Origin: an uncultured Flavobacterium sp. | GTDB taxonomy: Bacteria; Bacteroidota; Bacteroidia; Flavobacteriales; Flavobacteriaceae | Assembly (NCBI RefSeq): GCF_946479975.1 | Contig: NZ_CAMLIX010000165.1 | Coordinates: 1-11,541, forward strand | Direction: 5' to 3' | Length of the DNA stretch: 11,541 nt | Part shown: positions 6,870-11,541 of the stretch, piece by piece | Position numbering within the stretch: position 1 is the stretch's first letter | How the letters are laid out: the number at the start of each line of letters is the position of its first letter | Notes under the pieces: generated by a model | What the model was told of the DNA's origin: nothing | The model's database searches: none | The model's input: only the letters and a program-made list of their open reading frames with translations | Translations under genes and position numbers: made by a program

Positions 6870-6893
6870 CCTTAAAACAGTTGTAAACTAAGG
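6870..6893 (-). terminator. Weak candidate terminator after the transporter gene
   Basis: On the minus strand CCTTA (6893-6889) can pair with TAAGG (6874-6870) around a loop that contains AGTT/AACT, followed by ACTATTTTGTTTT. The stem is short and the T-run interrupted. It is placed 20 nt after the transporter stop codon. Confidence 0.3.
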
Positions 6894-6912
6894 GATTAGC
6901 TACTAAAAAAAA

Positions 6913-7767
6913 TTACTGTAATTGCGCAAAAACTATGAAAACAACTGCAATTAATGCCAAAACCAATCCAAAAACATTGAATTTAGATAGTTTTTCTTTG
7001 AAGAAAAAAGCACCTATAAGTGTTCCTAAAATAATTACGCCCATATTCATTCCTGCAAAAACCGTTGACGGATTTTCTGCAAATGCCTTATGCGCTTTTA
7101 AATAGAATAAGATATTTCCGAAATTGAAAATCCCAACCAAGATTCCGAAAGGAATATTTTTTAGAGCGAAGTTTTCTTTTGTGATAAATAACTTACACAT
7201 CACAATTACTAATGAAACTGCAAAAGAAATTAAGAAAACCAGAAATAAAGAAGTGGTGTAAGGAACAACGGTGTATAAAGCTATTTTCTTAAAAAGGATA
7301 TCTACAATCCCAAAGCCTAATAAAACTATTGCTGGAAAAATCCATTTGTTTTCTGTGGTCTGTGAAGGCTTTTTTAAGATAAATAAAAGTGCTGTAAAAC
7401 CCATTAAAACCCCTATAACTTTATAAGCATTAAAGGCTTCATTAAACAATAACCAAGCGGCTAGAATCGGAATAAAAAGTGATAATCTTTGCGCCGCATC
7501 GGTTTTTGCAATTCCCATAAACTTGATTGAAAGTGCCAGAAATAGAAATACAATTGGAAGTAAAATTCCAACTGAAGTGTAAATTTCTAATGGTGCATCT
7601 TTATCTAACGAATTTAAATCCGGACTAAAAGTAAAGTAACAAAGCGTGATTGCTGTTATATAATTGAAGGAAATAATTTGAGACGGATTAGCATTATATT
7701 TTCTAGAAATTTTGAAAATAACACCCACAATAACACTGCAAAGAATACTTAATATAAGGAATAACAT
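6913..7767 (-). CDS. EamA / drug-metabolite transporter (DMT) superfamily permease
   Basis: The protein has 284 residues and about ten predicted membrane helices (among them 3-19, 30-47, 65-82, 95-110, 115-131, 143-159, 168-190, 205-222, 236-254 and 263-281), the classic 10-helix EamA form made from two five-helix repeats. The duplication can be seen directly: LFNEAFNAYKVIGVLMGFTALLFI (107-130) matches FFKEKLSKFNVFGLVLALIAVVFI (255-278), with the conserved Glu at 110 and 258. Such inner-membrane carriers move small metabolites (amino acids, nucleotides, sugars, amines), usually by exchange or proton coupling; the substrate cannot be read here. The gene stands alone. A terminator-like hairpin with a T-run sits 36-76 nt before the start codon (7804-7843), which may either stop transcription from upstream or attenuate this gene. 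Confidence 0.85.
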   Translation of the reverse strand: MLFLILSILCSVIVGVIFKISRKYNANPSQIISFNYITAITLCYFTFSPDLNSLDKDAPLEIYTSVGILLPIVFLFLALSIKFMGIAKTDAAQRLSLFIPILAAWLLFNEAFNAYKVIGVLMGFTALLFILKKPSQTTENKWIFPAIVLLGFGIVDILFKKIALYTVVPYTTSLFLVFLISFAVSLVIVMCKLFITKENFALKNIPFGILVGIFNFGNILFYLKAHKAFAENPSTVFAGMNMGVIILGTLIGAFFFKEKLSKFNVFGLVLALIAVVFIVFAQLQ

Positions 7768-7803
7768 AAATTTATTTTTGGATTGTAAAAGTAATGTATT
7801 GTA

Positions 7804-7843
7804 AAATAAAAAAGCCCAGCCGGTTTTAAAAAACCAGCTAGAC
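7804..7843 (-). terminator. Intrinsic terminator directly upstream of the transporter start
   Basis: On the minus strand 7843-7830 pairs with 7827-7814 over 14 positions (three G-U), around a tiny loop in the T-rich/A-rich centre, and is followed by TTTTTTATTTT. On the plus strand no T-run follows. The AAA+ gene upstream already has its own terminator at 8137-8168, so this second one, close to the transporter ATG, may be an attenuator or a barrier to read-through. Confidence 0.7.
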
Positions 7844-7878
7844 CAGATTAAGTTTTATGTAACTTGAATGAGATTTAA

Positions 7879-8131
7879 TTTAAACACATAAAAACATAGT
7901 TTTTATGTGTCTGTAAAAGGCAATTTCAAGGCTTTGTAATTTGTCATCCTGAGCGAAGTCGAAGGACACAAAGTAACTCCTCGTAGAAATTAGCCAATCT
8001 TTGTAGAGTTTCTAGCGTGTCCTTCGACTTCGCTCAGGATGACAAATAGCGATGAATCTATATGTTAGAAACTAGTTTCTTTCAATTCCCTTTTTGCAAA
8101 TCTAAAAAACCTATGTTTCTATGTGTTTAAA
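7879..8131. repeat. ACACATAG-family repeat, copy B (253 bp, interrupted by a hairpin element)
   Basis: Left end 7879-7899 and right end 8111-8131 are inverted copies matching 20 of 21 positions, and are the same ends as in the 4905-5052 copy. The left end also forms its own hairpin, ACACATAAAAA-CATAG-TTTTTATGTGT (7884-7910). The GAAACTAG landmark recurs at 8068-8075, here inside a 14-bp palindrome (8067-8080). Removing the internal hairpin element (109 bp, 7939-8047) leaves 144 bp, close to the 148 bp of copy A. This supports one element inserted in another. Confidence 0.8.
7939..8047. repeat. Palindromic hairpin element, copy 2 (31-bp perfect arms)
   Basis: Arms 7939-7969 (ATTTGTCATCCTGAGCGAAG and on) and 8017-8047 are exact reverse complements over 31 bp, enclosing a 47-nt loop. 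The loop aligns with the reverse complement of the 3521-3565 loop, sharing AGTAA.TCC, CAATCTTTGT and a terminal GC. Arm sequences differ from copy 1 at several sites, yet each copy stays perfectly self-complementary, so changes are compensated. There is no ORF and no clear target duplication at the ends. Confidence 0.85.
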
Positions 8132-8136
8132 AAAAC

Positions 8137-8168
8137 AAACCCAACAGACTTCAACATCTATTGGGTTT
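8137..8168 (-). terminator. Terminator after the AAA+ ATPase gene
   Basis: AAACCCAA (8137-8144) and TTGGGTTT (8161-8168) form an 8-bp stem with a 16-nt loop. On the minus strand it is followed by GTTTTTTT, giving a good intrinsic terminator 21 nt after the ATPase stop codon. On the plus strand it is followed by ATTTTATTATT, so it may act in both directions. Its T-run overlaps the end of repeat copy B. Confidence 0.75.
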
Positions 8169-8189
8169 ATTTTATTATTAAATTTATTT

Positions 8190-9653
8190 TTAAAACTTAC
8201 TAATATAACTTCCGTAAATATCTCTAAACTGATTTCCCTTTGCAAAACGATCTTTACTCAGTTTTTTATATTCAACCAATCCCCACAAAACAAATTCTTT
8301 CAAAAAGTACTCGTCTTCTTTTGCTGCTTGTGGCTGGTATTTTTTCAATAATTCATCCAACGGACTTATTTCATCCAAGATACTTTTGTATTCCGCATCC
8401 GAAGCATCGTCCAATAATTCGAAACCGCTTTCCGTGAAAAACCATTCTACAAGATCAGAATATGGAGTTTTTTCGTCTGGTTTTTCTAATTTTTCGATTT
8501 TCGGAAAATACGTTGGAAACAAAGTTCTAATTGCAGAACCAATTAAACTTTCAGCTACAAAATCTGCTCCCTCCTGCTCTCCTTCGTAAACCAATTCTAC
8601 TTTGCCTGTAATGGCTGGAATGATTCCGATAAAATCTGATAAACGTAATGTCGTTTTTTCTGCACCAGAAATTAAAGCGCGGCGTTCTGCCGTACTTATT
8701 AAGTTTTCAAACGCCGTAATACTCATTCTCGCACTTACACCGCTTTTGTTGTCGATGTATTCGCTTTCACGAGCTTCAAAACTAATTTGCTCTAAAATAT
8801 CTCTCGCCAAACTTGGAACATAAACCACATCACTTTGATTTTGATCTAGTTTAGATTCTTGTTCTGTAATCGTTCTGGCAATTTCTATACTTTCAGGATA
8901 ATGCGTTAGAATCTGAGAACCAATTCTATCTTTTAAAGGCGTTACAATACTTCCTCTATTGGTATAATCTTCTGGATTTGCTGTGAAAACAAATTGCATA
9001 TCCAAAGGCATTCTCAATTTAAAACCTCTAATTTGAATGTCGCCTTCCTGCAAAATATTAAACAAAGCAACCTGAATTCTAGCCTGTAAATCGGGCAACT
9101 CATTAATTACAAAAATACAACGATTCGCTCTCGGAATCATTCCGAAGTGAATTACGCGATCGTCAGCATACGACAATTTTAAATTTGCAGCTTTAATTGG
9201 GTCAACATCTCCAATTAAATCGGCTACGGTTACGTCCGGAGTTGCTAGTTTTTCGAAGAAACGATCGCTTCTGTGTAACCATGAAATTGGTGTTTCGTCA
9301 CCTTTCTCTGCAATCAAATCTTTAGCAAAACGAGAAATTGGATTCAACGGATCGTCATTAATTTCTGAACCTTCCACAAACGGAATATATTCGTCCAATA
9401 ATTCAACCATTTTTCGCGCCAAACGAGTTTTTGCTTGTCCGCGAAGACCTAATAAGTTGATATTATGACGAGATAAAATCGCGCGTTCTAATTCTGGAAT
9501 TACCGTATTTTCAAATCCATGAACGCCTTCAAAAACTGGTTTCCCCGATTTGATTTTCTCACGAAGATTATTTCGCAATTCGTCTTTTATACTTTTACTT
9601 TTATATCCAGCGGCTTTTAATTGACCTAATGTTTTTATAGTAGTTATTTCCAT
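8190..9653 (-). CDS. MoxR/ChlI-type AAA+ ATPase (magnesium-chelatase-like), partner of the VWA protein
   Basis: The protein has 487 residues. The P-loop GLRGQAKT (69-76) has Ala before the Lys, as in MoxR-type ATPases. Walker B is CIFVINE (179-185), with Asn at 184 in place of the usual Asp and the catalytic-type E185 kept. Sensor 1 is TANPEDYTNRG (224-234, N226). An arginine finger candidate is R243 in LKDRIGS, and sensor 2 is R309 in GVSARMS. The C-terminal 330-487 part is helical and specific to this family. Magnesium and cobalt chelatase subunits and MoxR proteins share this architecture: a hexameric ring that remodels a client together with a VWA partner. That partner is the upstream gene on the same strand, 244 bp away. 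No chlorophyll or cobalamin chelatase gene is in the window, so metal insertion is not implied. The client is unknown. Confidence 0.87.
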   Translation of the reverse strand: MEITTIKTLGQLKAAGYKSKSIKDELRNNLREKIKSGKPVFEGVHGFENTVIPELERAILSRHNINLLGLRGQAKTRLARKMVELLDEYIPFVEGSEINDDPLNPISRFAKDLIAEKGDETPISWLHRSDRFFEKLATPDVTVADLIGDVDPIKAANLKLSYADDRVIHFGMIPRANRCIFVINELPDLQARIQVALFNILQEGDIQIRGFKLRMPLDMQFVFTANPEDYTNRGSIVTPLKDRIGSQILTHYPESIEIARTITEQESKLDQNQSDVVYVPSLARDILEQISFEARESEYIDNKSGVSARMSITAFENLISTAERRALISGAEKTTLRLSDFIGIIPAITGKVELVYEGEQEGADFVAESLIGSAIRTLFPTYFPKIEKLEKPDEKTPYSDLVEWFFTESGFELLDDASDAEYKSILDEISPLDELLKKYQPQAAKEDEYFLKEFVLWGLVEYKKLSKDRFAKGNQFRDIYGSYISKF

Positions 9654-9691
9654 TGTATTGAAATGTAGGTTTTTATTATTTTTTATTTTTT

Positions 9692-9710
9692 AAGAAATGT
9701 GTCATTTCTT
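9692..9710. other. Small hairpin upstream of the AAA+ start
   Basis: AAGAAATG (9692-9699), TGT, CATTTCTT (9703-9710) is a perfect 8-bp stem with a 3-nt loop, 39 bp upstream of the AAA+ start codon. No T-run follows it in the transcribed (minus) direction, so it is a 5'-leader structure rather than a terminator. Its function is unknown. Confidence 0.4.
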
Positions 9711-9716
9711 TGTGTT

Positions 9717-9744
9717 AGACGCACTGCTGTGCGTCTCTACGATA
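9717..9744. repeat. GACGCAC hairpin repeat, unit 1
   Basis: AGACGCAC-TGCT-GTGCGTCT (9717-9736) is a perfect 8-bp hairpin followed by CTACGATA. The same 28-nt unit recurs at 9794-9821 with one difference. It has the shape of a short REP-like unit. Confidence 0.75.
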
Positions 9745-9793
9745 TACTTTGCGGTTATATTTTATTTTTCAACGAAACTTTTAATCTTATTTC

Positions 9794-9821
9794 AGAAGCA
9801 CTGCTGTGCGTCTCTACGATA
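9794..9821. repeat. GACGCAC hairpin repeat, unit 2
   Basis: Identical to 9717-9744 at 27 of 28 positions and in the same orientation, 77 bp apart. The one change (A for C at 9797) breaks a stem pair, suggesting an older or decaying unit. Confidence 0.75.
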
Positions 9822-9839
9822 CAGATTGTGGACAGTGAA

Positions 9840-9897
9840 ACTGAATACTGCGACTGAATACTAATCACTGAACCAAGATCCCTGAACACTGACCACT
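9840..9897. repeat. Degenerate ACTGAA-type short repeats
   Basis: ACTGAATACT occurs at 9840-9849 and 9853-9862, then ACTGAACC (9867-9874) and CTGAACACTGACCACT (9882-9897). The run ends at the base before the VWA stop codon. It looks like a degenerate simple repeat with a period near 13-15 nt. Confidence 0.5.
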
Positions 9898-11016
9898 CTA
9901 CCGAACCCTCTTCTTCCTATTCGTTTCATAATCCTCAAAAATCATTTCGCCCAAACCTTTAAGTCCGGTATAAAATGCCTTTCCTTGATTTGCTTCTGTA
10001 AACTTATTCACAAAACGTTGTAAATATGGATCCTGAGCAATCATAAAAGTCGTAATCGGAATATGTAATTTTCTGGCTTGTTGCGCCTGTGTGTAACATT
10101 TATCAACAATATATTCGTCCAAACCGTTACTGTTCATATAATAAGAACCGTCACGTTCACGAACGCAGCTTGGCTTTCCGTCGGTAATCATGAAAATTTG
10201 TTTGTTGGTATTTCGCTTTCGGCGAAGAATATCCATTGCCAATTGCAATCCAGCAACTGTATTAGTATGATAAGGCCCAACTTGTAAATAAGGTAAATCT
10301 TTGATCGGAATAGTCCAGGCATCATTTCCAAAAACCAAAATATCTAAAGTATCTTTTGGATATCGGGTTGTGATTAATTCTGCCAAAGCCATTGCCACTT
10401 TTTTGGCAGGCGTGATTCGGTCTTCGCCGTATAAAATCATACTGTGGCTAATGTCGATCATCAAAACCGTACTCATTTGCGCTTTGTACTGCGTTTCTTC
10501 AACAACCAAATCATTTTCGGTTAGCATGAAACTTTCAACGCCATTATTGATTTGCGCGTTTCGAAGACTTTCGGTTAATGAAATTCTTTCTAAACCATCT
10601 CCAAAATTAAACTCACGGAATTCGCCTGTATGCTCATCGCCATTTCCGGCATGTTTTGTTTTATGATTACCGCTTCCAGAACGTTTCAAATTTCCAAAAA
10701 TCTGATCCAAAGCTTGCTGTCTAATTGCTCTTTCTGTTTTAGCAGTAATTCCCAGACCAGAACTTCCATCGCCCTTTACTTCATCTCTGATGTATCCTTT
10801 TTTCTTCAGATCTTCGATAAAATCATCAATAGTATAATTCTCGTCGGTAAGTTTGTATTCGATATCCAGTTCCCGAAGCCAGCTGATGGCTTCATCAAAA
10901 TCACCCGAAGTATGAGTGATCAACTCTTTAAAAATAGTAAAAAGTTTATCAAACGGAGACTGAAAAGGAGCTTCGTAAGTCTTAAAATAAAAGCCTTTTT
11001 TAAATTCTTTTTTCAT
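9898..11016 (-). CDS. VWA-domain protein, chelatase-D / CoxE-like partner of the AAA+ ATPase
   Basis: The protein has 372 residues and no signal peptide, so it is probably cytoplasmic. Residues 1-80 are a helical N-terminal region. Residues 80-135 are a Gly/Lys-rich flexible linker (KGDGSSGLG, SGSGNHKTKHAGNG). A von Willebrand factor A domain occupies about 180-360, with a full MIDAS metal site: D188-I-S190-H-S192, a Thr at 251 or 253 (YHTNTVAG), and D279 in MITDGKP. In the chelatase BchI/BchD and MoxR-VWA systems the VWA protein binds client and ATPase through this Mg2+ site. The neighbouring AAA+ gene supports the same job. The stop is followed by the 244-bp repeat-rich spacer. The start codon lies within a 23-bp perfect inverted repeat, which may restrict translation. 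The basic tail (KKRVR) is unusual but unexplained. Confidence 0.85.
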   Translation of the reverse strand: MKKEFKKGFYFKTYEAPFQSPFDKLFTIFKELITHTSGDFDEAISWLRELDIEYKLTDENYTIDDFIEDLKKKGYIRDEVKGDGSSGLGITAKTERAIRQQALDQIFGNLKRSGSGNHKTKHAGNGDEHTGEFREFNFGDGLERISLTESLRNAQINNGVESFMLTENDLVVEETQYKAQMSTVLMIDISHSMILYGEDRITPAKKVAMALAELITTRYPKDTLDILVFGNDAWTIPIKDLPYLQVGPYHTNTVAGLQLAMDILRRKRNTNKQIFMITDGKPSCVRERDGSYYMNSNGLDEYIVDKCYTQAQQARKLHIPITTFMIAQDPYLQRFVNKFTEANQGKAFYTGLKGLGEMIFEDYETNRKKRVR

Positions 11017-11057
11017 AATTCTAAAATTACGTCTTTTTAGAATTATGAAAAAAGAAT
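11004..11057. repeat. 23-bp perfect inverted repeat covering the VWA start codon
   Basis: 11004-11026 and 11035-11057 are exact reverse complements separated by 8 nt. The left arm contains the VWA start codon (11016-11014) and its next four codons. The right arm is a mirrored copy upstream of the gene. In the minus-strand message this makes a long hairpin with the ATG in the stem. Confidence 0.9.
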
Positions 11058-11100
11058 CGTTTATTAATTTTTAGTTAAAATATTGAAATAAAAATCACAG

Positions 11101-11113
11101 CTAACGGTGTTAG
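11101..11113 (-). terminator. Weak candidate terminator after the YchJ-like gene
   Basis: CTAAC-3 nt-GTTAG is a 5-bp stem 10 nt after the stop codon. On the minus strand CTGTGATTTTTATTTC follows, a poor T-run. Only suggestive. Confidence 0.3.
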
Positions 11114-11122
11114 ATGTAATAA

Positions 11123-11521
11123 TTATTCAAACTTTCCATCCAAATAAAACCAAGCGCCATTTTCGAATTTAAAAGTGGAAAACTCATAATGAACTTGAGG
11201 TTTATTATTTGAATCTAAAAAGTACGCTTTAAATTCTACCGTATTTTCAGCAAAACTTAAAATTTCTAATTTTTGCCATCTATTAGAAACAGCCCATTTT
11301 AAAATTTCAGGTTTCGAATAATATTTTCTTTCCGAAATATGAGTCGTTTCCAAAAGATAATCGGCATTATGTGTGGCATACGCCGAATATCTGGAACGCA
11401 TTAAAGCCAATGCTGAAGGTGCTTTTTGATTTTCGTTAAGATACAATCCGCAGCAATTTTCAAAAAGTAAACCTGTATCGCAGTAGCATTTTTTACTCTC
11501 CATCAACTGGTTCTTCTCCAT
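11123..11521 (-). CDS. ychJ: YchJ / UPF0225 family protein with SEC-C-type zinc motif
   Basis: The protein has 132 residues, against about 150 for E. coli YchJ. The N-terminus carries the SEC-C-like zinc motif C12-Y-C14 ... C23-C24 with GL between (CYCDTGLLFENCC), followed by the family block ALALMRSRYSAY (38-49). The rest is an NTF2-like alpha/beta fold (KPEILKWAVSNRWQKLEIL ... VEFKAYF ... HYEFSTF). The biochemical role of this family is unknown; zinc binding and protein contact are presumed from the motif. An in-frame TAA precedes the ATG directly, so 11521 is the furthest possible start. A second ATG at codon 7 (11503) would also keep the zinc motif. It is separated from the VWA gene by 106 bp with a weak hairpin. 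The promoter lies outside the window. Confidence 0.85.
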   Translation of the reverse strand: MEKNQLMESKKCYCDTGLLFENCCGLYLNENQKAPSALALMRSRYSAYATHNADYLLETTHISERKYYSKPEILKWAVSNRWQKLEILSFAENTVEFKAYFLDSNNKPQVHYEFSTFKFENGAWFYLDGKFE

Positions 11522-11541
11522 TTATTTTAACGTGAAGCTGA

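Larger units (their letters stand above)
6461..6912. other. 452-bp spacer upstream of gdh: contents
   Basis: This gap holds, from right to left on the minus strand, a weak hairpin near the transporter stop (6870-6893), the TACATTTG box (6806-6799), small ORF L1, the strong terminator (6667-6635) and small ORF L2. The final 66 nt before the glutamate dehydrogenase start are A-rich on the minus strand, with no motif I can name. Confidence 0.5.

Noticed and set aside
8121..8351. Plus-strand ORF of 76 codons beginning in repeat copy B
   Set aside because: It runs across a terminator and antisense to the ATPase C-terminus; a shadow frame.
8190..9653. Calling the AAA+ protein magnesium chelatase proper (ChlI/BchI)
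   Set aside because: No chelatase H subunit or tetrapyrrole pathway gene is present, and the P-loop and Walker B fit a MoxR-like subfamily.
9717..9821. CRISPR array from repeated 28-nt units
   Set aside because: Only two units, each a self-contained hairpin, with a 49-nt gap and no cas genes.
10630..11040. Plus-strand ORF of 136 codons antisense to the VWA gene
   Set aside because: Antisense to a well-supported gene with MIDAS motifs; no recognisable protein pattern.

Overview
The window looks like chromosome of a low-GC Bacteroidota, most likely a Flavobacterium or close relative. Pointers are the AT-rich spacers, the absence of Shine-Dalgarno-like sites before most starts, candidate TAnnTTTG -7 boxes, a Sus-type lipoprotein beside a TPR/transmembrane/HTH regulator, and several palindromic dispersed repeats. 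No rRNA, tRNA, CRISPR array, transposase or phage gene is visible.

Layout. (1) 1-1346, minus strand: a two-gene operon, a small lipoprotein (DUF5004-like) followed by an exported two-domain protein cut by the window edge. It is probably one end of a polysaccharide-utilization locus. (2) 1829-3427, plus strand: a divergent SusR-like membrane regulator, with 482 bp of AT-rich control region between the two. (3) 3428-3637: the space between convergent genes, holding a 29-bp perfect inverted repeat. (4) 3638-4861, minus: a sterol desaturase / fatty acid hydroxylase family membrane enzyme. (5) 4862-5173: spacer with a 148-bp repeat whose ends are inverted. (6) 5174-6460, minus: glutamate dehydrogenase, preceded by about 330 bp with two unannotated small ORFs (29 and 28 codons, both Cys-Cys containing) separated by a strong intrinsic terminator. 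(7) 6913-7767, minus: an EamA/DMT transporter with a terminator hairpin just ahead of its start codon. (8) 7768-8189: spacer in which a second 31-bp-arm hairpin sits inside a second copy of the 148-bp repeat. (9) 8190-11016, minus: a chelatase-like pair, VWA protein then MoxR/ChlI-type AAA+ ATPase, separated by a repeat-rich 244-bp spacer. (10) 11123-11521, minus: a YchJ/UPF0225 protein.

How it fits together. The regulator and divergent operon probably form a carbohydrate-responsive unit. The VWA and AAA+ proteins probably work as one ATP-driven chaperone- or chelatase-like complex. The other genes look like separate housekeeping units.

The most unusual signals are non-coding. They are the small-ORF/terminator leader in front of glutamate dehydrogenase, the two related hairpin elements (one nested in another repeat), and a 23-bp perfect palindrome that buries the start codon of the VWA gene.
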